A DNA stretch of 64,000 nucleotides from Frigidibacter sp. (GCF_030695035.1 NZ_JAUYTT010000017.1:1-64000), one strand, 5' to 3'. Shown: positions 35,454 through 50,959, numbered from the stretch's first letter. Notes: generated from the letters alone by a model not told the origin. Numbers and translations are program-made.

Positions 35454-36518
35454 TCACTTCAGCTGGTCTTCGGTGTAATAGCCCGAGTCGATCAGCACAG
35501 CCTGGTAGTTGCTGGCATCCACCGGCAGCGGCTCCAGCAGGTAGGACGGCACAACCTTGACGCCGTTGTCATAGGTGGTGGTGTCGTTGATCTCGGGCTC
35601 GGTGCCCTGCAGCAGCGCATCGACCATGCTCACGGTGACGCGGGCCAGTTCGCGGGTATCCTTGAAGATCGAGGAGTACTGCTCGCCAGCGATCATCGAC
35701 TTGACCGATTGCACTTCGGCATCCTGGCCGCTGACGATCGGCATCGGCAGATCGCCCGAACCGTAGCCGACGCCTTTCAGCGAGGACAGGATCCCGATCG
35801 ACAGCCCGTCATAGGGCGAGAGCACGCCCTGAACCTGCTTGTCGGTGTAATGGGCCGACAGAAGGTTATCCATCCGCGACTGCGCAACCGCACCGTCCCA
35901 ACGCAGGGTGCCGACGGTTTCCATGCCGGTCTGGCCCGACCCGATGACGATGTCACCGGAGTCGATCATCGGCTGCAGCACCGACATCGCGCCGTTGTAG
36001 AAGAAGTAAGCGTTGTTGTCGTCGGGCGAGCCGCCGAACAGTTCCACATTCAGCGGCTTGGCGTCGGGGAAGCGTTCCTGCATCCCTTCGACCAGGCTGG
36101 TGGCCTGCAGAACGCCGACCTTGAAGTTGTCGAAGGTGGCGTAATAGTCGACATTGCCGCTGTCGCGGATCAGGCGGTCATAGGCCACGACCTTGATGTC
36201 CGAAGCGGCAGCGTTTTCCAGCGCGTTCGACAGCGTGGTGCCGTCGATGGCGGCGATGACCAGAACGTTCACGCCCTTTGTGATCATGTTCTCGATCTGC
36301 GCGAGCTGGTTCGGGATGTCATCCTCGGCATATTGCAGGTCGGTCGCATAACCCGCGGCCTCGAACTGCCGCACCATATTGTTGCCGTCGTCGATCCAGC
36401 GCGCCGAAGATTTCGTCGGCATGGCGATGCCGACCGTGCCCTTGTCCTGCGCAGCGGCGGACATCGCAAAGGACGAAACACCCACGGCAAGCGCGGCCGC
36501 AAAAAGCGTGATTTTCAT
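35454..36518 (-). CDS. chvE: periplasmic multiple-sugar-binding protein
   Basis: 354 residues, type I sugar-binding protein. Sec signal peptide at 1-23 ([20 protein letters not shown], cleavage after AAA or so). The mature part matches Chv[81 protein letters not shown]. Binds galactose, arabinose, glucose or similar sugars for GguAB. Start at 36518 with AGGGAG upstream. It heads the operon and is divergent from the LysR gene at 36665. Confidence 0.92.
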   Translation of the reverse strand: MKITLFAAALAVGVSSFAMSAAAQDKGTVGIAMPTKSSARWIDDGNNMVRQFEAAGYATDLQYAEDDIPNQLAQIENMITKGVNVLVIAAIDGTTLSNALENAAASDIKVVAYDRLIRDSGNVDYYATFDNFKVGVLQATSLVEGMQERFPDAKPLNVELFGGSPDDNNAYFFYNGAMSVLQPMIDSGDIVIGSGQTGMETVGTLRWDGAVAQSRMDNLLSAHYTDKQVQGVLSPYDGLSIGILSSLKGVGYGSGDLPMPIVSGQDAEVQSVKSMIAGEQYSSIFKDTRELARVTVSMVDALLQGTEPEINDTTTYDNGVKVVPSYLLEPLPVDASNYQAVLIDSGYYTEDQLK

Positions 36519-36617
36519 AGCTCTCTCCCTGTTCGGGCGCGGCAGCCTCCCCGGCGCGGCACCCGTTCCACCTGCGGGCCCGAATCGAGCCCTGCACCTC
36601 GTTCTAGGCGGGCTATA

Positions 36618-36667
36618 CATACCATTCAAATTACATTATCGAAGCCGGACATGTCATTCTTGGTATG
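36618..36667. promoter_or_regulatory. chvE / LysR divergent operator region
   Basis: The 146-base divergent gap has an AT-rich core. CATACCA (36618-36624) and TGGTATG (36661-36667) form widely spaced inverted arms overlapping the LysR start codon, as expected for an autoregulatory LysR site that also controls chvE. The exact promoter was not assigned. Confidence 0.4.
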
Positions 36668-37606
36668 CCAATGTCCACCGAGAGCTTCCTGAACCTCAAG
36701 ACCGCGCAGCTGCGGCTAATCGCGGCGGTGGCCGATCACGGGCAGTTGCAGCTTGCCGCGGCGGAGCTGGCGATGACCCAGCCCGCCGCCTCACGGATGC
36801 TGGCCGAGATCGAAAAGACCGTGCAGGCGCCACTGTTCCAGCGCGGCCCGCGCGGCATGGTGCCCACCCTGATCGGCCGGGTGCTGGCCCGCCGCGCCCG
36901 CGCCATGCTGCAGGAAATGCGCGACATGGCCCGCGAGGTCGAAGAGCTGCGCGAGGGGCGCGGGGGCCTTGTGCGGGTCGGCGCGGTGACGGGCCCGGCG
37001 CTTGGCTATCTGGTGCCAGCGATCCGGCAGGTGAAGGCCACCTCGCCCGAGGTCGAGATTTCGGTGGAGGTCGCGCCCTCGGTGCAGTTGCTGCGCGAGC
37101 TGGCGGCGGGGCATCTGGATTTTGCGCTGGCCCGGCTGCTGCCCGAGTTCGACAGCAAGGAGTTCGACCTGCTGCCGGCACGGGATGAGATCGTGGCGCT
37201 GCTCGTGCGGCGCGATCACCCGTTGTCGCGCGCCCCGCGGGTCAGCCTGCCGGAGCTGGCGCAATATGAATGGGTCATGCAGGAGCGCGGCGCGCCGATC
37301 CGGCAGGCGATGGAGGATGCCTTTGGCCAGGATGGCCGGCCCCTGCCGCGCAACATCGTCAACTCCTCCTCCCTGCTGCTGATGATCGCGCTGCTATCGC
37401 AGACCAACGCCATCGCCCCGATGGCCGAGGAGGTGGCGGCGTTGGTGATGGAAGAGCCGGTGGGCGCCGGCTTCGCGGTTCTGGCGCTGGACCGGCAGAT
37501 CCGGGTCTCGCCCTATTTCCTGCTGTCCACTCGTGGCCGGGTGCTGTCGCCAGTGGCCAACCGGCTGCGGGTGCTGGTGCAGGCAGAGCTGTCGGGGCGC
37601 GGCTGA
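36665..37606 (+). CDS. gbpR: LysR-family regulator, GbpR-like
   Basis: 313 residues. HTH at about 10-60 (TAQLRLIAAVADHGQLQLAA, AAELAMTQPAASRMLAEIEK) and an effector-binding domain (about 95-305; LVRVGAVTGPALGYLVPAIR, QTNAIAPMAEEV). Divergent from chvE exactly as GbpR is in Agrobacterium, where it controls chvE in response to sugars. The ATG at 36665 and the ATG at 36671 are both possible; neither has a strong ribosome site. It converges on cbbR with only 3 bases between stops. Confidence 0.8.
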   Translation: MPMSTESFLNLKTAQLRLIAAVADHGQLQLAAAELAMTQPAASRMLAEIEKTVQAPLFQRGPRGMVPTLIGRVLARRARAMLQEMRDMAREVEELREGRGGLVRVGAVTGPALGYLVPAIRQVKATSPEVEISVEVAPSVQLLRELAAGHLDFALARLLPEFDSKEFDLLPARDEIVALLVRRDHPLSRAPRVSLPELAQYEWVMQERGAPIRQAMEDAFGQDGRPLPRNIVNSSSLLLMIALLSQTNAIAPMAEEVAALVMEEPVGAGFAVLALDRQIRVSPYFLLSTRGRVLSPVANRLRVLVQAELSGRG

Positions 37607-37609
37607 CGG

Positions 37610-38545
37610 CTACGGCTCGGCGGGCCAGCGCGGCAGGAAGCTGCCCTCCATGCGCAATATCTCCTCGCGCAGCCGTGCCGCAGCAGCCCCCAGCGGAACC
37701 GCGGCGGGGTGAACCAGAAACCACTGCCGTTCAATTGGAAGCCCCGGCGCGGGCAGCAGCGCCAGCCGCCCGGCCTGCAGTTCGTCCATCACCGTGTGCA
37801 GCGACAGGAAAGCGATGCCCAGCCCGGCAATCGCCGCCTGCTTGATGGTCTCGTTCGATTCCATCTCGACCATCTCCACCACCTGGCCCTCGCCCAGCCG
37901 GTCCAGGTAGCGCGACATCAGGATGCGGGTGCCCGACCCCTCTTCGCGCGCCAGAAACACCTGCGACAAGATTGCTGCCACATCGGGCACCGCCGCGCCC
38001 ATCAGCGGATGATCCGGCGGCGCGACCAGGGCATGGGGATGCGGGCCGAGCCCCTCCGCCTCGACCAGCGGCACCCGGGGCGGGCGGCCCATGATCGCGA
38101 GGTCCAGCGCCTGCCGGTCGAGCCCCGCCATGATCTGCTCGCGGTTGCCGACCTTCAGCACGATTCGAATGCCGGGGCACAGGTCGGTCAGCTGCCGCAC
38201 CAGCCGCGGCGCGAAATACTTGGCGGTAGAGACGACGCCCAGCGTCACCCGCCCCGCCTGCCCTGCGGCAAGTGCGTCAATCCGCGCACCGGCCTGCGAC
38301 AAGACAACGTCGATCCGCCGCGCCGCCTCCAGCACCTCGGCGCCCTCGGCGGTCAGCGGCAGGCCGCTGGTTGCGCCGCGCTGCAGCATGGGGCGGCCAA
38401 AGGCGATCTCCAGATGCTTGATCTGGCTGTGGATTGCCGGTGGCGTCAGCCCAAGCTGCGCCGCAGCGGCGGTCAGTGACCCGGTCTCGGCCACGGCCAC
38501 CAGCGCCCGCAGCTGTTTCAGCGTCACGGCATCAAGGCGGATCAC
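37610..38545 (-). CDS. cbbR: LysR-family Calvin cycle regulator
   Basis: 311 residues from a GTG start. HTH: TLKQLRALVAVAETGSLTAA, then LGLTPPAIHSQIKHLEIAFG; effector domain GRVTLGVVSTAKYFAPRLVR, GLGIAFLSLHTVMDEL. Activates the divergent cbb operon in response to metabolites. The GTG at 38545 (VIRLDAVTLKQLR) has AGGA 8 bases upstream and matches the length of other CbbR proteins; an ATG at 38587 would add 14 residues and cover the operator region. Confidence 0.92.
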   Translation of the reverse strand: MIRLDAVTLKQLRALVAVAETGSLTAAAAQLGLTPPAIHSQIKHLEIAFGRPMLQRGATSGLPLTAEGAEVLEAARRIDVVLSQAGARIDALAAGQAGRVTLGVVSTAKYFAPRLVRQLTDLCPGIRIVLKVGNREQIMAGLDRQALDLAIMGRPPRVPLVEAEGLGPHPHALVAPPDHPLMGAAVPDVAAILSQVFLAREEGSGTRILMSRYLDRLGEGQVVEMVEMESNETIKQAAIAGLGIAFLSLHTVMDELQAGRLALLPAPGLPIERQWFLVHPAAVPLGAAAARLREEILRMEGSFLPRWPAEP

Positions 38546-38591
38546 TTCAATATTCCTGAAGACATCTTCATAACTATTAAATTTCATGAAA
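38546..38591. promoter_or_regulatory. cbbR-cbbF operator/promoter region
   Basis: An AT-rich patch in the divergent gap carries TTCA-N7-TGAA (38546-38560), a TTCAT...ATGAA pair (38567-38590) and the palindrome TTTCATGAAA (38582-38591). T-N11-A elements like these are CbbR-type half sites. Position next to the cbbR start fits autoregulation plus activation of cbbF. Confidence 0.55.
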
Positions 38592-38642
38592 CCGCGATTC
38601 CCGCAAGTGTCACCCCAAGGCACACGCATGGGAGGAGACATC

Positions 38643-39680
38643 GTGGACAGCCAAGGCACGGCCCTTGCGGCCGCTGGCACCCCGGTTCTTGCGGGGGTGC
38701 CCCAGCATCTGACCGACGTGATGGACCGGCTCGCCACCGTCACGGCCGGCATCGCCCGCCGCATCGCCCGCGGCGGCATCGACGAACATCTTGGCGGTCC
38801 CCATCTTGGCGGCATTGGCACCAATGCCGATGGCGACGGCCAGAAGGCGCTGGACGTGATCGCCGACGATGCCTTCTGTGCGGCCCTCGCCGGCACCGCG
38901 GTGCGCTTCTATGCGTCCGAGGAGCAGGAGGTGGCGGTGACGCTGAACCCCGCCGGCACGCTGGCACTGGCCATCGACCCGCTGGATGGCTCTTCGAACA
39001 TCGACGCCAACGTGTCGATCGGCACCATCTTCGGCATCTACCCGGCCGAGGCGACGGCGGAGGCCAGCTTCCTGCGCCCCGGCAGCGACCTCATCGCCGC
39101 GGGCTACGCGATCTACGGCCCGCAATGCTGCCTGATCGCCAGCTTTGGCGCGGGCGTGCTGAAATGGGTGCTGGACCCCGACACCGCCGCCTGGGTGCTG
39201 GTGGGGCGCGGCCTGACCGTCACCCCGAGCTCCAGCGAGTTCGCCATCAACGCCTCGAACTACCGGCACTGGCCGGCGCCAGTGCGCGCTTATGTCGATG
39301 ATTGCGTGGCAGGCGCCGACGGGCCGCGCGGGCAGAACTTCAACATGCGGTGGGTCGCCTCCTTGGTGGCCGAGACGCACCGCATCCTGACCCGCGGCGG
39401 GGTGTTCCTCTATCCGCGCGATGACCGCAAAGGCTATGCCCAGGGCCGGCTGCGGCTGGTCTATGAATGCGCGCCCATCGCCTTTGTCATCACCCAAGCC
39501 GGCGGCAGCGCCACCGATGGCGAACAGCCGATCCTGAGCCGGGTGCCCGCGCATCTGCATGACCGCACGCCCTTCGTCTTCGGCTCGTCCGAGAAGGTCG
39601 CCCGCATCACCGCCTACCATGACCTGCCCGAGCGGGAGAGCTCTGCGCTCTTCGGCAAGCGCGGCCTGTTCCGGAGCTGA
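38643..39680 (+). CDS. cbbF: fructose-1,6-/sedoheptulose-1,7-bisphosphatase
   Basis: 345 residues, class I FBPase. Removes the C1 phosphate of FBP or SBP in RuBP regeneration. Metal and substrate motifs: [14 protein letters not shown] (Glu), [20 protein letters not shown] and, at the end, [20 protein letters not shown]. The GTG at 38643 follows GGAGGAG (38631-38637) by 5 bases, so I prefer it to ATG 38628 or 38586. First gene of the cbb operon. Confidence 0.9.
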   Translation: MDSQGTALAAAGTPVLAGVPQHLTDVMDRLATVTAGIARRIARGGIDEHLGGPHLGGIGTNADGDGQKALDVIADDAFCAALAGTAVRFYASEEQEVAVTLNPAGTLALAIDPLDGSSNIDANVSIGTIFGIYPAEATAEASFLRPGSDLIAAGYAIYGPQCCLIASFGAGVLKWVLDPDTAAWVLVGRGLTVTPSSSEFAINASNYRHWPAPVRAYVDDCVAGADGPRGQNFNMRWVASLVAETHRILTRGGVFLYPRDDRKGYAQGRLRLVYECAPIAFVITQAGGSATDGEQPILSRVPAHLHDRTPFVFGSSEKVARITAYHDLPERESSALFGKRGLFRS

Positions 39681-39684
39681 GAGC

Positions 39685-40557
39685 ATGAGCAAGAAACACC
39701 CCATCATCTCGGTCACCGGATCCTCCGGCGCGGGCACGACGACGGTAAAGAACACCTTCGACCAGATCTTCCGGCGCGAGGGCATCACCGCCGTGAGCAT
39801 CGAGGGCGACGCCTTCCACCGCTTCAACCGCGCCGAGATGAAGGCGGAGCTGGACCGGCGTAGCGCCGATGGCCAACCCTCGTTCTCACACTTCTCCTAT
39901 GAAGCGAATGAGCTGGAGGAGCTGGAGCGGGTGTTCCGGGACTATGGCGCCACCGGCACCGGCCGTACTCGGCATTACGTGCATGATGAGCTTGAAGCCG
40001 CCCGCTATGGCGTGCCGCCCGGCAACTTCACCGACTGGGCCCCGTTCGAGGATGGATCGGACCTGCTGTTCTACGAAGGCCTGCATGGCTGCGTGGTCAA
40101 TGACACGGTCAACCTGCCGCGCCATGCCGACCTCAAGATCGGGGTGGTGCCAGTCATCAACCTCGAATGGACGCAGAAGATCCACCGTGACCGCGCCAGC
40201 CGCGGCTACACGACAGAGGCGGTGACCGACACCATCCTGCGCCGGATGCATGCCTATGTGCATTGCATCTGCCCGCAATTCACCGAGACCGACATCAACT
40301 TTCAACGCGTGCCGGTGGTCGATACCTCGAATCCGTTCATCGCGCGCTGGATCCCCACCGCCGATGAAAGCCTGGTGGTGATCCGGTTCAAGAGCCCGCG
40401 CGGGATCGACTTCCCCTACCTGACCGCGATGATCCACGGCTCTTGGATGAGCCGGGCCAATTCCATCGTGATCCCGGGCAACAAGCTCGACCTTGCCATG
40501 CAACTGATCCTCACCCCGCTGATCGAGCGGCTGGTGGCGGATGCGAAACGCGCCTGA
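39685..40557 (+). CDS. cbbP: phosphoribulokinase
   Basis: 290 residues, the bacterial type. Makes RuBP from ribulose 5-phosphate and ATP. P-loop [16 protein letters not shown] (10-25), [16 protein letters not shown] (catalytic Asp, His), [34 protein letters not shown] and [14 protein letters not shown] are diagnostic. Translation starts at the ATG at 39685, 4 bases after the cbbF stop. Confidence 0.95.
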   Translation: MSKKHPIISVTGSSGAGTTTVKNTFDQIFRREGITAVSIEGDAFHRFNRAEMKAELDRRSADGQPSFSHFSYEANELEELERVFRDYGATGTGRTRHYVHDELEAARYGVPPGNFTDWAPFEDGSDLLFYEGLHGCVVNDTVNLPRHADLKIGVVPVINLEWTQKIHRDRASRGYTTEAVTDTILRRMHAYVHCICPQFTETDINFQRVPVVDTSNPFIARWIPTADESLVVIRFKSPRGIDFPYLTAMIHGSWMSRANSIVIPGNKLDLAMQLILTPLIERLVADAKRA

Positions 40558-40568
40558 AGGAGACGCCG

Positions 40569-42548
40569 ATGAACGCCGAGATCCAGATCGCCGATGAACG
40601 GCTGATGGCGAACGCGCTGCGCGCCCTGACGATGGACGCGGTGCAGGCCGCGAACTCGGGGCATCCCGGGATGCCGATGGGCATGGCGGATGTGGCGGCG
40701 GTGCTGTTCAACCGCTTCATCACGCTCGACCCCGCCGCGCATCAATGGCCGGACCGCGACCGCTTCGTGCTGTCGGCCGGGCATGGCTCGATGCTGCTCT
40801 ATGCGGTGAACCATCTGCTGGGCTACCCCGACATGGGCATGGACCAGATCCGCGCCTTTCGCCAGATGGGCAGCCGTACCGCCGGGCACCCGGAGTATGG
40901 CCACGCGCAGGGGGTCGAGGTCACGACCGGCCCGCTGGGGCAAGGCATCGCCACCGCCGTCGGCATGGCGCTGGCCGAACGGATGGGCGCGGCGCGGTTC
41001 CCGGGCCTTGTGGATCATTGGACATGGGTCATCGCCGGCGATGGCTGCCTGATGGAGGGGATAAGCCATGAAGCCATCGACATGGCCGGGCATCTGCGGC
41101 TGGGACGGCTGGTGGTGCTGTGGGACGACAACCGCATCACCATCGACGGCGGCACCGATCTGTCCACCTCCACCGATCAGATGGCCCGCTTCGCCGCCTC
41201 GGGCTGGCATGTTCTGTCCTGCGACGGGCATGACGCTGCCCAGATCGGGCAGGCTCTCACGGCGGCCCGGGCCGATCCACGGCCCAGCCTGATCGCCTGC
41301 CGCACGCTGATCGGCTGCGGCGCGCCGAACAAGCAGGGCGGGCATGACGTGCATGGCGCGCCGCTGGGGGCCGAGGAGATTGCCGCCACCCGCGCGCATC
41401 TGGGCTGGGATGCGCCGCCCTTCGAGATCCCCGCCGGCGTCTATGCCGCATGGGCCCGGATCGCCGCCCGCGGCGCGAAGGCCCAGGCGGAGTGGGAGGC
41501 GCGGCTTGCCGCCTCGCCGCAGCGCGCGGAGTTCGCCGCCGCGCTGGCCCGCGATCCGGCGCCTCTGGCCCCGGCGATGGCGGCCTACAAGGCGCAGCTT
41601 CTGGCCGACCGCCCCAAGGTCGCCACCCGCAAGGCCAGCGAGATGGCGCTTGGCGTGGTCAATGCCGCGCTGCCCTTCACCATCGGCGGCTCCGCCGACC
41701 TCACCGGCTCGAACCTCACCCGCAGCAAGGGGATGCGGCCGGTCACCCGCAACGATTACTCCGGCAGCTACCTGCACTACGGCATCCGCGAGCATGGCAT
41801 GGCCGCGGCGATGAACGGCATCGTGCTGCACGGCCTCTTCCGCCCCTATGGCGGCACCTTCCTGGCCTTCGCCGATTACTGCCGCCCCGCGATCCGGCTC
41901 GCGGCGCTGATGGGGGTGCCGACCGTCTTCGTGATGACGCATGACTCCATCGGCCTGGGCGAGGACGGGCCGACCCACCAGCCGGTGGAGCATCTGGCGA
42001 GCCTGCGCGCCATCCCGAACCTGACGGTGATCCGCCCCTGCGACGCGGTGGAAACCGCCGAGGCCTGGGAGATGGCGATGGCAGCCACCGATGGCCCGGT
42101 ATTGCTGGTGCTGTCGCGGCAGAACCTGCCGCTGCTGCGCGAGGCGGCGGAGGAAAACCTCACCGCCCAAGGCGCCTACCTGCTGCGCGACCCCGGCGCC
42201 CGCGACGTCACGCTGATCGCCACCGGGTCGGAGGTGGAGATTGCGGTGACCGCCGCCGAGGCGCTGGCCACGATGGGCATCGCCGCCACCGTCATCTCCG
42301 CCCCCTCCTTCGAGGCCTTCGCAAATCAGCCCGCTGCCGCCCGCGCCGCCCTCCTTGGCAGCGCCCCGCGCATCGGGATCGAGGCGGCGATCCGGCAGGG
42401 CTGGGACCTGTTCCTGCGCCCCGAGGATGGCTTTGTCGGCATGACCGGCTTTGGCGCCTCGGCCCCCGCCCCCGAACTCTACCGCCATTTCGGCATCACC
42501 CCCGAGGCCGTGGCCAGCCTCGCCAAGACCCTGACAGGGCCCGCCTGA
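40569..42548 (+). CDS. cbbT: transketolase
   Basis: 659 residues. Thiamine-diphosphate enzyme of the regenerative phase. Features: [19 protein letters not shown] at the N-terminus, [16 protein letters not shown], the TPP/Mg motif [20 protein letters not shown], and the pyrimidine domain RYFGIREH-like stretch ([20 protein letters not shown]), then [26 protein letters not shown] is 6 bases before the ATG. 11 bases after cbbP. Confidence 0.95.
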   Translation: MNAEIQIADERLMANALRALTMDAVQAANSGHPGMPMGMADVAAVLFNRFITLDPAAHQWPDRDRFVLSAGHGSMLLYAVNHLLGYPDMGMDQIRAFRQMGSRTAGHPEYGHAQGVEVTTGPLGQGIATAVGMALAERMGAARFPGLVDHWTWVIAGDGCLMEGISHEAIDMAGHLRLGRLVVLWDDNRITIDGGTDLSTSTDQMARFAASGWHVLSCDGHDAAQIGQALTAARADPRPSLIACRTLIGCGAPNKQGGHDVHGAPLGAEEIAATRAHLGWDAPPFEIPAGVYAAWARIAARGAKAQAEWEARLAASPQRAEFAAALARDPAPLAPAMAAYKAQLLADRPKVATRKASEMALGVVNAALPFTIGGSADLTGSNLTRSKGMRPVTRNDYSGSYLHYGIREHGMAAAMNGIVLHGLFRPYGGTFLAFADYCRPAIRLAALMGVPTVFVMTHDSIGLGEDGPTHQPVEHLASLRAIPNLTVIRPCDAVETAEAWEMAMAATDGPVLLVLSRQNLPLLREAAEENLTAQGAYLLRDPGARDVTLIATGSEVEIAVTAAEALATMGIAATVISAPSFEAFANQPAAARAALLGSAPRIGIEAAIRQGWDLFLRPEDGFVGMTGFGASAPAPELYRHFGITPEAVASLAKTLTGPA

Positions 42549-42634
42549 CGCTCTGACACACCACCCGATTTCCAGAACCGGCTTCGGCCGGGCCGCCCGA
42601 GCCATGCCGAACCCAGACCCGAACGGAGCCAGCC

Positions 42635-45186
<2,552 letters not shown>

Positions 45187-45198
45187 GGGAACAGGCAC

Positions 45199-45585
45199 AT
45201 GCGTATCACCCAAGGCTGCTTTTCCTACCTGCCCGACCTGACGGATGAGCAGATCACCGCGCAGGTCGATTACTGCCTGTCGCGTGGCTGGGCCGTCGGG
45301 GTCGAGCACACCGACGACCCCCATCCGCGCAACACTTTCTGGCAGATGTGGGGCCATCCGATGTTCGACCTGAAGGACGCCAAGGGCGTGATGATCGAGC
45401 GCGAGGCCTGCCGCACGGCCAATCCCGGGCATTACATCCGGCTGAACGCCTTCGACAGCACGCGGGGGTTCGAGACGGTCACGATGAGCTTCATCGTCAC
45501 CCGGCCCCAGGTGGAACCGAAGATCAGCATGACCCGTACCGAAGTGGACGGGCGGCAGATCCGCTACACCCACACCGTGGGCTAA
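45199..45585 (+). CDS. cbbS: RuBisCO small subunit, form I (red-like)
   Basis: 128 residues. [20 protein letters not shown], the core [20 protein letters not shown], and a C-terminal extension ([19 protein letters not shown]) that forms the extra beta-hairpin typical of red-type enzymes. Twelve bases after cbbL. Confidence 0.96.
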   Translation: MRITQGCFSYLPDLTDEQITAQVDYCLSRGWAVGVEHTDDPHPRNTFWQMWGHPMFDLKDAKGVMIEREACRTANPGHYIRLNAFDSTRGFETVTMSFIVTRPQVEPKISMTRTEVDGRQIRYTHTVG

Positions 45586-45591
45586 GCACGC

Positions 45592-45614
45592 GCCGGGGGC
45601 GCTCAGCCCCCGGC
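45592..45614 (+). terminator. hairpin after cbbS
   Basis: GCCGGGGGC/GCCCCCGGC with a 5-base loop and no T-run, directly after the cbbS stop. Likely a 3' stabiliser or partial terminator that keeps cbbLS mRNA in excess over cbbXEYZ. Its core resembles the terminator-like repeats at 18059 and 56103. Confidence 0.55.
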
Positions 45615-45641
45615 CCCTCCGCAATGAAGGAGACCACCTCC

Positions 45642-46568
45642 ATGGACGCCGCCCCCGACACAACCCTGCCCAAGACCGTGGACCTGCGCGCCGAATACGA
45701 AAGCTCCGGCGCGCGCGAGGTGCTGGAGGAGCTGGACGCCGACCTGATCGGGCTGGAGCCGGTGAAGCAACGCATCCGCGAAACCGCCGCGCTGCTGCTG
45801 GTCGAACGGGCGCGCAAGTCGCTCGGCCTCGCCCATGACACGCCTACATTGCACATGAGCTTCACCGGCAACCCCGGCACCGGCAAGACCACCGTGGCGC
45901 TGAAGATGGCCGGGCTGTTGCGCCGCCTTGGCTATGTGCGCAAGGGCCATCTGGTCAGCGTCACCCGCGACGATCTGGTCGGGCAATATATCGGCCATAC
46001 CGCGCCCAAGACCCGCGACGTGCTGAAACGCGCGATGGGGGGCGTGCTGTTCATCGACGAGGCCTACTACCTCTACCGCCCCGACAATGAACGCGACTAC
46101 GGGCAGGAGGCCATCGAGATCCTGCTGCAGGTGATGGAGAATATGCGCGACGATCTGGTGGTGATCCTGGCGGGCTATGCCGACCGGATGGACACGTTCT
46201 TTTCCGCCAATCCCGGTTTCCGCTCTCGCATCGCCCATCATATCGACTTTCCGGATTATTCGAATGGTGAACTGAACCAGATCGCCGATCACATGCTTTC
46301 GGTGCAGAACTACACGCTTAGCCCCGAGGCCGAGGTGGCGCTGGCCGAATATATCGACCTGCGCCGCGGCCAGCCGCATTTCGCCAATGCCCGCTCGATC
46401 CGCAATGCGCTGGACAGGGCGCGCTTGCGGCAGGCGAACCGGCTGTTCCTGGCCGATGCCGGACCGCTGGATGCCACGGCGCTGTCGCGGATCGAGGCCG
46501 AGGATATCCGCGCCAGCCGGGTGTTTTCCGGCGGGCTGGATTCAGACCGCAAGGAGGCCGCCGCATGA
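45642..46568 (+). CDS. cbbX: red-type RuBisCO activase
   Basis: 308 residues, AAA+ ATPase. Remodels inhibited red-type RuBisCO through the large-subunit C-terminal tail. Walker [10 protein letters not shown] (76-84), pore loop YIGHTAPKT (116-124), Walker [14 protein letters not shown] (135-147), and [19 protein letters not shown] near the C-terminus. The ATG at 45642 has AAGGAG upstream and matches the N-terminus of Rhodobacter CbbX as I recall it; an ATG at 45624 is the alternative. Confidence 0.96.
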   Translation: MDAAPDTTLPKTVDLRAEYESSGAREVLEELDADLIGLEPVKQRIRETAALLLVERARKSLGLAHDTPTLHMSFTGNPGTGKTTVALKMAGLLRRLGYVRKGHLVSVTRDDLVGQYIGHTAPKTRDVLKRAMGGVLFIDEAYYLYRPDNERDYGQEAIEILLQVMENMRDDLVVILAGYADRMDTFFSANPGFRSRIAHHIDFPDYSNGELNQIADHMLSVQNYTLSPEAEVALAEYIDLRRGQPHFANARSIRNALDRARLRQANRLFLADAGPLDATALSRIEAEDIRASRVFSGGLDSDRKEAAA

Positions 46569-47254
46569 GTTTCGACCGCCGCATCAAGATCGCCCCGTCG
46601 ATCCTCTCCGCCGATTTCGCCAATTTCGGTGCCGAGTGCCGGGCCATCGAGGCTGAGGGTGCTGATTGGGTGCATGTCGACGTGATGGACGGGCATTTCG
46701 TGCCGAACATTACCTTCGGGCCCGCCACCTGCGCAGCGATCCGGCCGCATATCAAGGGCGTCATGGATGTGCATCTGATGATCGCGCCTGTCGATCCATA
46801 TATCGAGGCCTTCGCCGCCGCCGGTGCCGATGTCATTACCGCGCATGTCGAGGCTGGGCCGCACATTCACAGAACGCTGCAAGCCATTCGGAACACAGGG
46901 AAAAAGGCCGGTCTGGCCATCAATCCCGGCACTGGCCTCGACGGCGTGGAAAACCTCCTCGACATGCTCGACCTCGTCTGCGTGATGACCGTCAACCCAG
47001 GCTTCGGCGGGCAATCCTTCATCGCCTCGCAGGTCGACAAGGTCCGCCGCTTGCGGGCGCTGATCGGGGATCGGCCGATCCATATCGAGATCGACGGCGG
47101 GGTGACTCCGGTGACGGCTCCGCTGGTGGCGGCGGCAGGCGCGGATGTGCTGGTCGCGGGCTCTGCGGTGTTCAAGGGCGGCTCGGTCAGCGACCCCGCG
47201 CCCTACGGCGCCAATATCCGCGCCATCCGGGCGGCGGCGGAAGCGGCGCTATGA
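46565..47254 (+). CDS. cbbE: ribulose-phosphate 3-epimerase
   Basis: 229 residues, TIM barrel. Converts xylulose 5-phosphate to ribulose 5-phosphate. [39 protein letters not shown] (metal His and Asp), [25 protein letters not shown] and IEIDGGVTP are all present. Start and stop both overlap the neighbours by 4 bases (ATGA), so cbbX-cbbE-cbbY are coupled. Confidence 0.95.
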   Translation: MSFDRRIKIAPSILSADFANFGAECRAIEAEGADWVHVDVMDGHFVPNITFGPATCAAIRPHIKGVMDVHLMIAPVDPYIEAFAAAGADVITAHVEAGPHIHRTLQAIRNTGKKAGLAINPGTGLDGVENLLDMLDLVCVMTVNPGFGGQSFIASQVDKVRRLRALIGDRPIHIEIDGGVTPVTAPLVAAAGADVLVAGSAVFKGGSVSDPAPYGANIRAIRAAAEAAL

Positions 47255-47946
47255 TCCGCGCGCTGATCTTCGACGTCGACGGCACCCTCGCGGAAACCGA
47301 GGATCTGCACCGCCGCGCCTTCAATGACAGCTTCCGCGCCGCCGGGCTTGGCTGGCACTGGTCCCGCGCCGACTACACCAAACTTCTCACCACCACGGGC
47401 GGCAAGGAGCGCATCACCCGCTATCTGCACGGCCTCGACCTCGACCCCGCCGGCTTCCCCGTCGCCGCCCTGCACGCTGCCAAGACCGAGCGCTATGGCG
47501 CGCTGATCGCGGGCGGCGAACTGACCCTCCGACCCGGCATTGCCGCGCTGCTGGCCGAGGCGCGGCGCGTCGGGCTGCGGCTCGCCTGCGCCACCACCAC
47601 CAGCGCGCCGAATGTCGAGGCGCTGTGCCGCGCCTGCTTCGGCAAGCCGGCGACCGAGGTGTTCGAGGTGATCGCGGCGGGCGATATCGTCGCCGCCAAG
47701 AAGCCCGCGCCCGACATCTACCGCCACGCCCTCGCCGAGCTGAACCTCGGCCCCGAACAGGCCGTCGCCTTCGAGGACAGCGCCAATGGCTTGCGCGCCG
47801 CGCGTGCGGCGGGGCTTGCCTGTGTCATCTCCCCCGGTGTCTATACGCTGCATGAGGACTTCCCGGGCGCGCTGGCGGTTCTCGACTGTTTTTCCGAACT
47901 GGGCGGTATCGCGGGGCTTGCCGCGCTGCTGGCGCCGGCGCAGTAG
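47251..47946 (+). CDS. cbbY: HAD phosphatase, CbbY type
   Basis: 231 residues. CbbY removes the inhibitory side product xylulose 1,5-bisphosphate. HAD motifs: IFDVDGTLAETEDLHRRAFN (DxD), a Ser/Thr motif in LACATTTSAPNV, AAKKPAPDIYRHAL (Lys) and VAFEDSANGLRAARAAG. Direct coupling to the cbb genes supports the assignment over a generic beta-phosphoglucomutase-like phosphatase. Confidence 0.92.
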   Translation: MIRALIFDVDGTLAETEDLHRRAFNDSFRAAGLGWHWSRADYTKLLTTTGGKERITRYLHGLDLDPAGFPVAALHAAKTERYGALIAGGELTLRPGIAALLAEARRVGLRLACATTTSAPNVEALCRACFGKPATEVFEVIAAGDIVAAKKPAPDIYRHALAELNLGPEQAVAFEDSANGLRAARAAGLACVISPGVYTLHEDFPGALAVLDCFSELGGIAGLAALLAPAQ

Positions 47947-47954
47947 GATTGCCA

Positions 47955-48617
47955 ATGGCCACGCTGATTTTCGACCTTGATGGCACGCTGATCGACTCGG
48001 CGCCTGATATCCACGCCGCCTCCAACACCGTGCTGGTGGAGGATGGGCTGGCCCCGATGACTCTGCCCGAGGTGCGCAGCTTCATCGGCCGCGGCGTGCC
48101 GCATCTGGTGGCCTGCCTGCTGACCGCTGCCGGGCAAGACCCCGCCGGCCCGCGCCATGCACGGCTGGTGGCCCGGTTCACCGACATCTACGAAGAGGCG
48201 GTCGGCCTGACCGTGCCCTATCCGGGCGTCGTGGCCGCTTTGGAAGCATTGGCCGCCGAGGGCCACCGCCTCGGCATCTGCACCAACAAGCCGCTGGTCC
48301 CCGCGCAGGCCGTGCTACGGCATCTGCGGCTGGACCGGTTCTTTGCCGTGGTGAAAGGCGGCGACAGCCACCCGCTGAAGAAGCCCGACCCCGCGCCGCT
48401 GCTGGCAACGCTGGCAGCGCTCGGCGGCCCCGCGCTCTATATCGGTGACAGCGAGGTCGATGCCGAATGCGCCCACCGCGCCGGGCTGACCTTCCTGCTG
48501 TTCACCGAAGGCTACCGCAAGGCGCCAGTGGACAGCCTGCCCCATGCGGCCGCCTTCTCGGACTTCGCAGAGCTTCCCGCGCTGGTCGCCCATAGCTTGG
48601 CCGAAGTCACCGGCTGA
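47955..48617 (+). CDS. cbbZ: phosphoglycolate phosphatase
   Basis: 220 residues, HAD superfamily. Removes 2-phosphoglycolate made by RuBisCO oxygenation. Motifs: [49 protein letters not shown] and [18 protein letters not shown]. The ATG at 47955 has TAGGA 7 bases upstream. Last gene of the operon; 170 bases before the catalase gene, in which I see no clear terminator. Confidence 0.92.
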   Translation: MATLIFDLDGTLIDSAPDIHAASNTVLVEDGLAPMTLPEVRSFIGRGVPHLVACLLTAAGQDPAGPRHARLVARFTDIYEEAVGLTVPYPGVVAALEALAAEGHRLGICTNKPLVPAQAVLRHLRLDRFFAVVKGGDSHPLKKPDPAPLLATLAALGGPALYIGDSEVDAECAHRAGLTFLLFTEGYRKAPVDSLPHAAAFSDFAELPALVAHSLAEVTG

Positions 48618-48787
48618 CCTCCGCCACCCTGTCCCGCGTCACGGAACTTTGCCCGCCCTGCGCGCTTGTCCCGGAGTTCACGGACAGATCACCACGCCAT
48701 GCCACAGCCGTGAAGCACCCGCCTCACGGCCAGCCGGTGCCTGTCCAGTCCCCGCACGCGCCTCCCGCGCCCAGCCAGGAGCCTGAC

Positions 48788-50905
<2,118 letters not shown>

Positions 50906-50911
50906 CAACGG

Positions 50912-50933
50912 CGGGCGGCCTTCGGGCCGCCCG
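50912..50933 (+). terminator. intrinsic terminator after katE
   Basis: CGGGCGGCC-TTCG-GGCCGCCCG, a UUCG tetraloop hairpin starting 7 bases after the stop, followed by TCTTGCTG. A strong fold with a weak T tract. Confidence 0.7.
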
Positions 50934-50959
50934 TCTTGCTGAGTCGCGCCGCCCGCCCT

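Noticed and set aside
38545-38896. Longer cbbR reading with an N-terminal extension
   Set aside because: It would overlap cbbF and the operator region and extend beyond the conserved LysR N-terminus; the GTG at 38545 fits better.
48640-48670. EcfG-type promoter (GGAAC, then a -10 element) before katE
   Set aside because: GGAAC is present, but no CGTT-like -10 box lies at the right distance.
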